Assembly (NCBI RefSeq): GCF_003610805.1
Contig: NZ_RAPF01000001.1
Span: 186,001-250,000, forward strand
DNA length: 64,000 nt
Direction of reading: 5' to 3'
From: Altericroceibacterium spongiae
Lineage (GTDB): Bacteria > Pseudomonadota > Alphaproteobacteria > Sphingomonadales > Sphingomonadaceae
Shown here: positions 55,801-63,495 of the stretch, piece after piece
Layout of the letters: each line of letters starts with the position of its first letter
Position numbering within the stretch: the first letter of the stretch is position 1
Position numbers and translations under genes: made by a program
The notes under the pieces: generated by a model
Told to the model about the DNA's origin: nothing
What the model saw: only the letters and a program-made list of their open reading frames with translations
The model's database searches: none

Positions 55801-56322
55801 GCAGTGATGGCGGCAATGGTTGAAGGCGCCAGCAAGGGGAAAACACGGCGTGGCAAGGATTTCGTGAGAGTGGATTTCTCCGATAGTTCCGGGCAATTCA
55901 GTGCTGCCTGCTTCGAAGAAACCCTGGTTGAATCTTTCCAGAAATGGGCTGCCGATGGTATGTGCGTTCTCCTGAACGTGGAGCTTGACAGTCCCAGCCC
56001 GGAAGAACCTCCCCGTGTGACTATTCGCGGCGCGCGGCCTTTGGATCAGGTAACCAGCAGTGCCAGGATGCGATTAACGCTTGAAGTTTCCAGCCTGGAA
56101 GCCCTGCAGGAATTGCGGCTGGCTTTGCGGGAAGGGGATACCGGGCGCGGAGAAGTTCTGGCCCGGCTCAAGCTTGGCTTGGGGCAAACACCTCTGATGC
56201 GTCTCGGTAAAGACTTCGCGATTGACGGCAATCTGGCGGAAAAGCTCGCAGATATTCCGGGTCTGGCGAATATATCGCTGACAACACGGCAAGGGGCAGG
56301 TTCTCTCCGTCTGGTTGCCTGA
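52855..56322 (+). CDS. dnaE: DNA polymerase III alpha subunit
   Basis: The 1,155-residue protein is the replicative polymerase. The N-terminal PHP domain begins FVPLRILSSYSMLEGAI; the usual metal His and Asp of this motif (as in HLRVHSDYS) are replaced, so proofreading by PHP is not expected. The palm holds GPGRGSGAGSLVAWSLTITD and the catalytic MPDFDIDFCETRRGEVI. Later come FQLESEGMRRTLA, YRPGPMDNIP and GYGFNKSHAAAYALL, and a C-terminal OB fold binds single-stranded DNA. Editing would rely on a separate DnaQ. Codon use seems more AT-rich than the neighbours, e.g. many TTT and TAT codons. It lies alone on the plus strand after a terminator. Confidence 0.95.
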   Translation: MAHAPFVPLRILSSYSMLEGAIDPKDIAKLAREHGFPAIAICDRNGLYGAPIFAGACKKEGIQPIIGTLLGVSRGDGFAIDYLPLYAQNETGWNNLCYLVSKAHLERPLELEPHVLYSELEGHTEGVIALTGASEGAITKLYAEGQRDHAEEIAEKLISYFPDRLYVEIARRGHPVSDAAEDALIALAYSRNLPLVATNPANFAEPYMHAAHDAMLCIAHSTHLDTEDRLHSEPEAFVKSAQQMEEDFSDLPEALMNTLVIAQRCAFAPPKRKPLLPSLAGDREGEERMLAEDARRGLAKRLEVYPELSDEDRKMYEERLEYELGIIIRMGFPGYFLIVADFIKWAKEQGIPVGPGRGSGAGSLVAWSLTITDLDPISLGLLFERFLNPERVSMPDFDIDFCETRRGEVIRYVQNKYGHDHVAQIITFGKLKARAVLRDTGRILQMPYGQVDRLTKMVPNHPTDPWTLERALNGAADFRREYDNDNEVKRLIDLAKQLEGFPRNSSTHAAGVVIGDRPLNQLVPLYRDPRSDMPVTQFDMKFVEDTGLIKFDFLGLKTLSVLRKAVDLLKRRGIDVDLSHIPMDDSDVFELLKRGDTVGVFQLESEGMRRTLAAVKPTKFEDIIALVSLYRPGPMDNIPLFGKRKNGEVTIEYPHEKLAGILEETYGIFVYQEQVMQAAQILAGYSLGDADLLRRAMGKKIQAEMDAQRIRFCEGCKETSGIEKNKANELFDLIDKFAGYGFNKSHAAAYALLSYQTAWLKTHYPEEFYAAAMCFDMHQSEKLAVFVDDMRKNDVIILGPDMNASEAEYIVEQTQDGYAVRYGLAGLRNVGEKAMDAVVAEREKNGPFASLEDIFRRMPPGAMNRRQLEGLAGGGAFDSLEPNRAKVLANADMLLAVAEASERDRSSGQGGLFGGDDHIEPDLRLVDAEPWSRNDQMANEKDVFGFYFAAHPVEQYRAVASGNGARSYASLMDGGAIGGRSQAVMAAMVEGASKGKTRRGKDFVRVDFSDSSGQFSAACFEETLVESFQKWAADGMCVLLNVELDSPSPEEPPRVTIRGARPLDQVTSSARMRLTLEVSSLEALQELRLALREGDTGRGEVLARLKLGLGQTPLMRLGKDFAIDGNLAEKLADIPGLANISLTTRQGAGSLRLVA

Positions 56323-56406
56323 CGGCTCTGCCCTTGCACATTGCCCTTTTTATGGCGAGTATTATGGTTCCGGGGTTATCCCGTCATTACAGGGAACTGT
56401 CATTCG

Positions 56407-57306
56407 ATGGCCTATCGATTTCGCCGCAAGGACAAAACGGTCGAAACAGGTATACGTCGCATAGCTCGTGAGCAGATCGATAAGGCTATCGCATCGATCG
56501 ACAGTGAGGATGATGATGCAGAAATCATTCATGCCATCCGCAAAAGGTGCAAGAAATTACGGGCATTATTGAGGCTCGTTGGACCCTCTTTCCCTAAATT
56601 TCAGAAGGAGAATCGTATATTCGCCGATACGTCCGATCTGGTCGGTGATTTGCGCCATCCGGATCTGATGGAGCGGACCTACAGGCAGTTGGTGAAGACT
56701 TACAACAAGGAACTGAATTGTAAGTCTTTCCTTTTGATCGGTGAGAATATCAAGGCGCAGCGCGAGGCCGATCTCAGCCGGATGGATATCGATGCAAGGC
56801 TGGCAGCATGTCGCAATCGTTTCCGTGAAGCGAGCAAGCGCGTCGCCTATTGGCATCTCGAAGAAGAAGGCTGGGAAGCGCTGTCGGCTGGTGTTTTGGG
56901 GGTGTATGAGCGGGCTTGCGCGGCTCTTGATGCAACGAAGTCTGATAATGGGAATGCCTATTACGAATTGCGCAAATGGATGAAATATCATCGCCACCAT
57001 ATGCGTATTCTCAGGCCAATTGCGCCGACCGTCTTTGCCGAAAGAGCAAAACACGCCCGAAAACTGACGAAGCTGTTGGCGGGACATAACAACTTGCTGC
57101 TGTTCGAAGATCGTCTGCGGTCCGAGCCAGCGACCTATGGTGCCGATGAGGATATCGAGGCCATTCTTATTCTCGCCCGGCGTCAGCGCATCGTACAGGA
57201 TGCGGAAATCAGCCGCGCGGCGCATAAGCTGCTGCAATACGAACCGGATGACTTGTCCCGCAAATGGGGAAAAATGTGGGCTGAATGGGCGGACAAATCC
57301 CAATAA
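56407..57306 (+). CDS. CHAD-domain protein
   Basis: The 299-residue all-helical protein shows the paired conserved His and basic residues of CHAD domains: IIHAIRKRCKKLRALLRLVG and YYELRKWMKYHRHHMRIL, with LTKLLAGHNNLLLFEDRL and a late basic helix. CHAD domains bind polyphosphate and often accompany CYTH enzymes; no CYTH domain is present here. A role in binding polyphosphate granules or another polyanion is known for the family, not shown here. The ATG at 56407 is chosen because the positively charged N-terminus begins there. It is convergent with the radical SAM gene. Confidence 0.85.
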   Translation: MAYRFRRKDKTVETGIRRIAREQIDKAIASIDSEDDDAEIIHAIRKRCKKLRALLRLVGPSFPKFQKENRIFADTSDLVGDLRHPDLMERTYRQLVKTYNKELNCKSFLLIGENIKAQREADLSRMDIDARLAACRNRFREASKRVAYWHLEEEGWEALSAGVLGVYERACAALDATKSDNGNAYYELRKWMKYHRHHMRILRPIAPTVFAERAKHARKLTKLLAGHNNLLLFEDRLRSEPATYGADEDIEAILILARRQRIVQDAEISRAAHKLLQYEPDDLSRKWGKMWAEWADKSQ

Positions 57307-57344
57307 TATCTGCTTTTGCCAGCTGGTGTTTCGCAATCGCCTTC

Positions 57345-58415
57345 TCAAAAGAGCGACATTTGTCCTTCCAGTGCAGCGGGTTGAAAAAGACTGCAATCGA
57401 GGCCGAATTGCGGTTTCCCAAGGCCAGCACGTTTGCAGGCAAGCCGGAAACGGGTTCGAAACAGGTCCGCCCAGACACCGTTTGGGCGCATTCTCGTTCC
57501 AAAATCAGGATCATTGTCGCGGCCTTGTCGCATCGAGCGGATAATGCTCATGACTTTGCCTGCTCGATCAGGAAAATGGGTTTGCAGCCATTCGCGGAAT
57601 AATGGGGCGACTTCATGCGGCAGACGCAAGGCTATCCAGCCTGCCGATGCTGCGCCTGTTTCGGCGGCTTTGGTAATGATCGCTTCGAGATACTGATCTG
57701 TAATGCAGGGAATGACCGGTGCGACTGAACAATGTGCCGGGATACCTGCTTCTGCCAGTTTGTTTAAGGCTGCAAGTCTCTTGCCAGGGGAGGCAGCGCG
57801 CGGTTCCAGCAGCCTTGAAAGACGAGAATCGAGGCTTGTCACTGAAATCGCCACGGCGGTCAGTTTATGGGTTGCGAGTTCACTGAGCAGATCCAGATCG
57901 CGGAGCACACGGTCGGATTTCGTGGTTATCGTCACCGGATGACGGGCCACCAGACAGGTTTCCAGAATTTGTCTTGTGATCCGATAACTCGCTTCGATGG
58001 GCTGATAGGGATCCGTATTGGTGCCCATTGCGATCGGGCGAGGACTATAGCGCTTATTGGTGAAGGCCGTTTGTAAAAGCCTTGCTGCATCGGGTTTAGC
58101 GAAGAGCTTGGTTTCAAAATCCAGGCCGGGTGACAAATCGTGCCAAGCGTGACTGGGTCGGGCAAAGCAATAGATGCAGCCATGCTCGCAGCCACGATAG
58201 GCATTGATCGAACGGTCGAAGCCGATATCGGGCGATGCGTTGAAACTGATGATAGAGCGCGGAAATTCTTCCGTCACTTCAGTACGAAGCTTAGGGGCCG
58301 GGCCGTCTATAGTGTCATGCGCATCCAGCCAGTCTCCATCCAGCTCGGTTTCAGGGAGAGAAAAACGAGCGCTTTTGCGATTATTCGTTGAGGCGCGGCC
58401 ACGTTGAATCGGCAT
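57345..58415 (-). CDS. Radical SAM protein of the PA0069 type
   Basis: The 356-residue protein has the iron-sulfur motif NAYRGCEHGCIYCFARPSH with Cys76, Cys80 and Cys83 (CxxxCxxC), preceded by FPRSIISFNASPDIGFDRSI. Later PIAMGTNTDPYQPIE and VTITTKSDRVLRD fit the Rv2578c/PA0069 branch related to spore photoproduct lyase. The reaction is unknown. The start at 58415 gives MPIQRGRAST, a conserved-looking beginning. It shares the minus strand with the Nramp-type gene but ends in a convergence with the CHAD gene. Confidence 0.85.
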   Translation of the reverse strand: MPIQRGRASTNNRKSARFSLPETELDGDWLDAHDTIDGPAPKLRTEVTEEFPRSIISFNASPDIGFDRSINAYRGCEHGCIYCFARPSHAWHDLSPGLDFETKLFAKPDAARLLQTAFTNKRYSPRPIAMGTNTDPYQPIEASYRITRQILETCLVARHPVTITTKSDRVLRDLDLLSELATHKLTAVAISVTSLDSRLSRLLEPRAASPGKRLAALNKLAEAGIPAHCSVAPVIPCITDQYLEAIITKAAETGAASAGWIALRLPHEVAPLFREWLQTHFPDRAGKVMSIIRSMRQGRDNDPDFGTRMRPNGVWADLFRTRFRLACKRAGLGKPQFGLDCSLFQPAALEGQMSLF

Positions 58416-58457
58416 GTTCGAATAGGAACATAAAAAGAACAAAAGAGCAAGCTGTGT

Positions 58458-59717
58458 TCAGTGAAGAAGCTGCCAAAGTTGTTGCCCGGCAAGCAAAATG
58501 AACAGAATGGAGGAGCCGCCCAGAACCAGATTGGCCATCCAGCCATTGCGAGCCGGTTCAGGTACTGTACGTGAATTAAGCAGAAGAATCAAAGTGATAG
58601 CTAGAAAAGGCATAAACAGCGCCCCGAAAGCGCCATAAGCTACCACCAGAAGGAAAGGCCGGTCGGCAAAAAGCAGTGCCATAGGTGGAAAGGTAAGCCA
58701 CAGAAGATAGGCACGAAAGGCAGGTGTTTGTTCTCTTGTTGACGACATATCATCGCTGTCGCCTTTGGCGTGATAATACCAGTCTGCAAAAAACAGGCTC
58801 ATACCATGCCATACACCGAAGACGGAGGAGAGCGCAGTTGCCGCAAAGCCGATCAGGAAAACGGTGGCTACCACAAGGCCGAACCGCTCTTCCAGTATGC
58901 GCGACAGATCGAGAAGCCCATCTTCGCCAGATTGTAACGCAATACCTGCCGAATAGAGCAATTCGGCTCCCACGATCAGCATGGCAACCACAAAAATGCC
59001 GGTAACGATATAGGCTGCAGCATTGTCGATCCGCATTAAGGGTATCCAGCTTGCCCCTTTCCACCCTTTGACTTGTACCCAATAGCCATAGGCAGCCGTA
59101 GTCACTGTGCCTCCAACCCCGCCTATCAGGCCCAGCGTGTAAAAGAGTGCGCCGTCAGGGAGAGAAAAAGTGAGTCCAGACAAAAGGTCGGGCAGATCTG
59201 GGGTCACAAGAATGGCCAGTCCGACCATGACCACGAACATGACACCGACCATGATCTTCATCACGGTTTCGAAGGTCTCGTACCGATTGAACAAAACAAA
59301 AGTAAAACCGGTCAGTCCGGTCAGGATTGCCCATATTGGGAAAGGCAAAACAGGAAACAGTGCAGCCAAAGGCAGGGCGATCGCTGTTGCGCCATAGAGG
59401 AAACCCCAGAGAATGACATATATGCCGAAATACCAGCCAGTCCAGCGACCGAGACTTTTCCAGCCTGCCAGTATGGTTGAGCCGGTAGCCAGATGGTATC
59501 GGGCCGAGCCTTCCGACAGCGCAATCTTGACTATGCAGCCGAGAATAGCGGCCCAGAGAAGCGTATAACCAAAACGCGAACCGGCAATCAACGTAGCTAC
59601 AAGATCGCCGGCACCCACACCCGTTGCCGCCACAACGATGCCAGGCCCGATCTGGCGCCAGTTCGGGCGAACCTGCTGCATGGCGGATGCCTGATTGTTC
59701 ATCGTTTGCTTTCCCAT
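58458..59717 (-). CDS. Divergent Nramp-family transporter
   Basis: The 419-residue protein has about eleven transmembrane helices and an Nramp-like layout (IGPGIVVAATGVGAGDLVAT at helix 1). Canonical Nramp has Asp-Pro-Gly-Asn here; this has GVGAGD, and the helix-6 MPH metal motif is replaced by GGVGGTVTTAAYGYWVQVK. It therefore belongs to a non-canonical branch, perhaps transporting something other than Mn/Fe. The start at 59717 is the Met of MGKQTMNNQA; the upstream extension is less plausible. It lies 42 bp before the radical SAM gene on the same strand. Confidence 0.82.
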   Translation of the reverse strand: MGKQTMNNQASAMQQVRPNWRQIGPGIVVAATGVGAGDLVATLIAGSRFGYTLLWAAILGCIVKIALSEGSARYHLATGSTILAGWKSLGRWTGWYFGIYVILWGFLYGATAIALPLAALFPVLPFPIWAILTGLTGFTFVLFNRYETFETVMKIMVGVMFVVMVGLAILVTPDLPDLLSGLTFSLPDGALFYTLGLIGGVGGTVTTAAYGYWVQVKGWKGASWIPLMRIDNAAAYIVTGIFVVAMLIVGAELLYSAGIALQSGEDGLLDLSRILEERFGLVVATVFLIGFAATALSSVFGVWHGMSLFFADWYYHAKGDSDDMSSTREQTPAFRAYLLWLTFPPMALLFADRPFLLVVAYGAFGALFMPFLAITLILLLNSRTVPEPARNGWMANLVLGGSSILFILLAGQQLWQLLH

Positions 59718-59850
59718 CCAGTCTGCGTTCCTGCCCTGCACCGGTCTGTTCCACAAGCCCGACCATGATCGAAACGTTAACCATTCGAGGCGTCATCACT
59801 CGTAGCAATACGAGAGGGTATGTGAGGCTGCTGCTTATAGTTAATATCGC

Positions 59851-59898
59851 ATTCCCTGTTCTGCACATCATTCCCGGTGTGCGCCGAGAACAGGGAAT
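59851..59898 (+). promoter_or_regulatory. Inverted repeat covering the ribosome-binding site of the next gene
   Basis: ATTCCCTGTTCT (59851-59862) and AGAACAGGGAAT (59887-59898) are exact 12-bp complements around a 24-nt loop. The second arm contains AGGGA, the likely ribosome-binding site of the ATG at 59902. In RNA it would hide that site; as DNA it could be an operator. Confidence 0.65.
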
Positions 59899-59901
59899 AT
59901 C

Positions 59902-60711
59902 ATGTCGAAAAACTCCATCTTATGGTGCACTGGGCAATGCGCTGATCAACGTCTGTCCTTTGGCAGGGCCGTCCTGTTGACGGCGGGTTCTGCGCTTTGC
60001 ACGATGGCACAACCCGCGCTGGCCGCCAGCGGGAAGCAAATTGCTAATTTGCAACAAACTGTTTTCTATTCATCTGCTTCTACACCAGCATCGATGCGCG
60101 ATGTAGGGTCCGCCAGTGAAGGGGACCGGATCGTCTTTGTTCCGTCCGCACCGAATTTCCCAATGATGTCAGCGATGCAGGATATTGCCGGGTTTGATCT
60201 TGCAAAAACACTCGATCACCCTTCATCGCCTGCTTTTTCTTACAGTTCCGCGCGTTTCCGCCAGGAGGAGCGTATGATGCTTTCGATGCAGGTGCTGGAT
60301 AGTCTGCCAGAGCGCATCGCCTACGCAATGCCGGATAATCAGCAGGAAAAACTTGCTGAATTGCCCGAAGCGGCAAAGCCTGAAGTGGTTGTGGAGGGGA
60401 AAGGTGATGAACGGGTACGCTGGAAGGACATCAAGACTTATGAATACGCCTATCAGACGCTCAATCTGATCGATGCTGTCCAGACAGTGACACTGCTGTC
60501 GCAGGATGGTCATCACGAAGCCAACCCATTGCTTGGTAAAGATCCTTCGACCATTGAAGTGATCGGATACAAAGCTGCAGGAGGTCTCCTCCATTATGGG
60601 CTGACTCGGTTTTTGCTAGCGAAATCTCCACAGCACGTGAAGTTGTTTCAGCAAGTCAGTCTGGCAATTCAGGGCGGGGTGGTCGCCTGGAACATGCAAT
60701 TCGCATTTTGA
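59902..60711 (+). CDS. Exported protein of unknown function
   Basis: The 269-residue product has a signal-like N-terminus (FGRAVLLTAGSALCTMAQPALA). The middle (about 30-165) is of mixed character without a known domain. The C-terminal 90 residues (YEYAYQTLNLIDAVQTVTLL, then GHHEANPLLGKDPSTIEVIG and LLHYGLTRFLL) recall membrane proteins with an ExNPxxG-type loop between two helices (DUF5658-like pattern), but I am not sure. The start follows AGGGA inside an inverted repeat arm. Its 3' end converges on a TonB receptor gene with a terminator between. Confidence 0.65.
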   Translation: MSKNSILWCTGQCADQRLSFGRAVLLTAGSALCTMAQPALAASGKQIANLQQTVFYSSASTPASMRDVGSASEGDRIVFVPSAPNFPMMSAMQDIAGFDLAKTLDHPSSPAFSYSSARFRQEERMMLSMQVLDSLPERIAYAMPDNQQEKLAELPEAAKPEVVVEGKGDERVRWKDIKTYEYAYQTLNLIDAVQTVTLLSQDGHHEANPLLGKDPSTIEVIGYKAAGGLLHYGLTRFLLAKSPQHVKLFQQVSLAIQGGVVAWNMQFAF

Positions 60712-60712
60712 T

Positions 60713-60746
60713 AAAAAAGGGGCGCGGCATATTGAATGCCACGCCC
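60713..60746 (-). terminator. Terminator of the third TonB-receptor gene
   Basis: On the minus strand GGGCGTGGCAT and ATGCCGCGCCC form an 11-bp stem with one mismatch around TCAAT, followed by CTTTTTTATC. The U-tract corresponds to the A-run at 60713-60718. Confidence 0.8.
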
Positions 60747-60769
60747 GCGAAGTACCGAGTTCCGGGTGG

Positions 60770-63184
60770 TTAGAACTCGAAACCGACTGAAAAGATCGCT
60801 TGCCGTGGCGGGATGTAGGTTTCCATCGTCTGGGCACTGCCATAAGGATCGGAGAAGCGTGAATTCACGCCTTCCACGTCAAACAGATTGGTTACCGTGA
60901 AAGAGAAATCCAGCGGGAAATCTTCCGGTGCATATTTGAAGAAGAGATTGACCTGCTCATAAGAAGGGGTGGTGTCGAATTCCGAGTTGTTGAACAGGCG
61001 GTAGCTATATTTGCCGCGATAAATGATCTGTGCGCGAGCTGTGAAGTCGCCACCGGCAATCACGTTATTATAGGTGATCGCCGCCTGACCGGTGAAATCA
61101 GGCACTTTGGGAACATCATTACCGTTGATGTTCTGGCGGGCGTTATCACGAGCAACCGCTCCTGCATAAAAATTGTCCCAGAAAAGCCAGTCAGGAAAAC
61201 CAGCTGCATTTTGGGCATCGGCCGCAGAAGACGGATCGAGCGCGTAATAATCCTTGGTAAATTCCCCGTGGAGCAGGGAAGCTGAACCGTCTATCTTCCA
61301 ATGATCGTTCAACAGCCAGAGGCCTTCCAGCTCAAGGCCGTAAATTTCGGCTTTGGGAGCATTGCTTGTACCTTCACCATACGGAATAGGGTCTTCTTCC
61401 AGGAATTGAAGATCGTTATAGTCGTAATAGAAGGCAGAAAGGTTTAACTGAGCAGTTCGGTCAAGGAACTGGTTTTTTGAACCGATTTCGAAGGAATTAA
61501 CCGTTTCCGGCTTGTAGGTTGGTGCGATCGCATCTTCCCAGCCTAATGCGAGATAAGCGCTGTTCCCGCCGGCTGCCGATGTGTTGATACCACCCGGCTT
61601 AAAACCGCGCGTATAACTGGCATAGATCATGTTGTCCGGTGTGAACTTATATTCGAGTGCAAATTTGCCAGTCCATTCCGTGGTGGAATAATTCTGCGTC
61701 GGAACAGGCTGCAGATAGGGGCCGGTTTCAGAAATATCGCTATTTGTGGCCGTTTCGCCCGTATATTTATCCTTATTGTAACGCAGGCCGGCTGTGACAG
61801 ACAGGCTATCGGTCAGATCCAGGGTGCCCTGGCCGTAAATAGCCCAGGCCTTGCGTGTGATCGAAGACAATTCAGCATAGGTGATGTTGTCGATCAGCGG
61901 GTTGGTTGCTTCTGTGTCGGGAGACAATACGGGCGGAACCAGATTATCGTCCGATCCACGATATTCGAGCACATATTGTGAGTTCTTGGAGTGCAGGTAG
62001 ACACCGCCAACGATCCACTGAAGCGGACCATTCCCGTTGGAGGACAGATTGAATTCCTGCGTCCAGCTCTTGGTGTTGCTTTCCCATGTCGAAACATGGT
62101 CGTAGCGTGTGCCGCCATAAAGCAGCGGGTTGAACGTCAGATCATAGAAAAGATCGGCTGTCAGTCCGTCGGCATCCCATGCCTGATCGGAATAGAGCTT
62201 CTGATAGCTGGTGATCGATTTCGCTGTGGCAAAGCCCAGATCGAGAGCCACTGTGCCATAGTAAAGGTCTGTATCTACTGTAGCATGGGCGGGAAAATCC
62301 TGCGTCAGTTCACGAGCATCGTCATTGGGATCGAGAATGTTCTTCTGCGCCGGGCCATGCGTATCGCTATCATATTGCGTTGCGTTGAGCATGATAGAAA
62401 GCGTATCGGTGGGCTCCCATTGCGCAGCGACGCGCCATGCTGTGTTGTCTTCATCATCCAGCTCGTAATCGCCGTCATTGTCGCCCACCACATCGGTGGC
62501 CTTGGCAAACCCGTCATGCGAAGCATGCTGAACATAGCCGCGAACGGCAAGCGTATCGCCTATGGGCACATTGAGTCCGACATTGCCCTGAATGAGCCCG
62601 TAATTGCCGAAACCGATATCTCCCTTTGCTTCGGTCTCGCCGATCTTGGGCTTGTTAGTCACGACATTGATTGTTCCACCTGTGGAACCCTGGCCGAACA
62701 TCGTTCCTTGCGGGCCGCGGAGCACTTCGACCTGACCGACATCGATGAAGGCTGCACTCGCTGCAATGGAGTTGAAAATATAAACGCCGTCGACGTGATA
62801 GGAGACGCCCGGCTGCGTGTTGGTGTTTTCCGGCGTTTCCGATCCGATACCGCGAATAGAAATAATGCGTTCACCGCCACCACTTTTGGCAACGACCAGG
62901 CCGGGTACCACGCCATTGAGGCCTGTAATGTCCTGAATGTTACCTTGTTCGAGCGTGTCCGCGTTGAGCGCTGATACGGCGAGCGGTGCGTCCTGCAAAG
63001 TGACGTCGCGTCTTTCGGCTGTCACCACGATCGTACCGATCTGTCCCTGATCGGCGGCTGTGGCTGCTGCCGACACAGGTGCGGGGGCAGCAGCCGCTGT
63101 TTCCGCGAAAGCTGTTCCCGGAATGAGCGCGAATAGAGAAATCCCCGAGGTTAGGAGCGCTTTTCTGCAAAAATCATTGGTCAT
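60770..63184 (-). CDS. TonB-dependent receptor
   Basis: The 804-residue receptor has a signal peptide ending near PGTAFAET and no STN domain. The TonB box region is IVVTAERRDVTLQDAP. Plug landmarks are ITGLNGVVPGLVVAKSG, IISIRGIGSE and VEVLRGPQGTMFGQGST, and the barrel closes with RQAIFSVGFEF. It imports an organic substrate or metal chelate across the outer membrane. GGGGGAT before the start at 63184 supports that start over the longer frame. It is divergent from a TauD/TfdA-type gene, and the two probably act on the same compound. Confidence 0.92.
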   Translation of the reverse strand: MTNDFCRKALLTSGISLFALIPGTAFAETAAAAPAPVSAAATAADQGQIGTIVVTAERRDVTLQDAPLAVSALNADTLEQGNIQDITGLNGVVPGLVVAKSGGGERIISIRGIGSETPENTNTQPGVSYHVDGVYIFNSIAASAAFIDVGQVEVLRGPQGTMFGQGSTGGTINVVTNKPKIGETEAKGDIGFGNYGLIQGNVGLNVPIGDTLAVRGYVQHASHDGFAKATDVVGDNDGDYELDDEDNTAWRVAAQWEPTDTLSIMLNATQYDSDTHGPAQKNILDPNDDARELTQDFPAHATVDTDLYYGTVALDLGFATAKSITSYQKLYSDQAWDADGLTADLFYDLTFNPLLYGGTRYDHVSTWESNTKSWTQEFNLSSNGNGPLQWIVGGVYLHSKNSQYVLEYRGSDDNLVPPVLSPDTEATNPLIDNITYAELSSITRKAWAIYGQGTLDLTDSLSVTAGLRYNKDKYTGETATNSDISETGPYLQPVPTQNYSTTEWTGKFALEYKFTPDNMIYASYTRGFKPGGINTSAAGGNSAYLALGWEDAIAPTYKPETVNSFEIGSKNQFLDRTAQLNLSAFYYDYNDLQFLEEDPIPYGEGTSNAPKAEIYGLELEGLWLLNDHWKIDGSASLLHGEFTKDYYALDPSSAADAQNAAGFPDWLFWDNFYAGAVARDNARQNINGNDVPKVPDFTGQAAITYNNVIAGGDFTARAQIIYRGKYSYRLFNNSEFDTTPSYEQVNLFFKYAPEDFPLDFSFTVTNLFDVEGVNSRFSDPYGSAQTMETYIPPRQAIFSVGFEF

Positions 63185-63495
63185 GGCTTGATCCCCCAAA
63201 ATTGGATACCATCCTCCCGTGCCGCATTCATATATGTACGGCTTGACGATCTCATTGAGCCATGTGTTCGCCATCCAGTCTTGAACCCCGGCGTAAAAGT
63301 AATTGACGAAAAGCTATCCTGCTTGATGATTTGTTCAGGGGTGCAGCAGATAGTGCGTCGCCAAGAAACTTGTCCTGCACAGAGCAACAAGACCTTGCTG
63401 CATTTTTCGGGTATCTGCGGTGGAAGATCAGGGTGCGATCGGGCATAGCGACATGCCATGGCACCATATGCACTTCATATATAGAGGAACTGCGC
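63185..63495. promoter_or_regulatory. Divergent promoter region, receptor and dioxygenase genes
   Basis: The 311-bp gap has no convincing gene. Short frames run through it on both strands without domains. Regulatory sites are expected here because two divergent genes start from it. AGAGGAAC near 63483 is the ribosome-binding site of the dioxygenase gene. No clear operator was picked out. Confidence 0.45.

Noticed and set aside
61991-62974. Plus-strand frame of 327 codons opposite the third TonB receptor gene
   Set aside because: It has many Cys and Ile but no domain, and it lies inside a receptor gene with intact plug and barrel.
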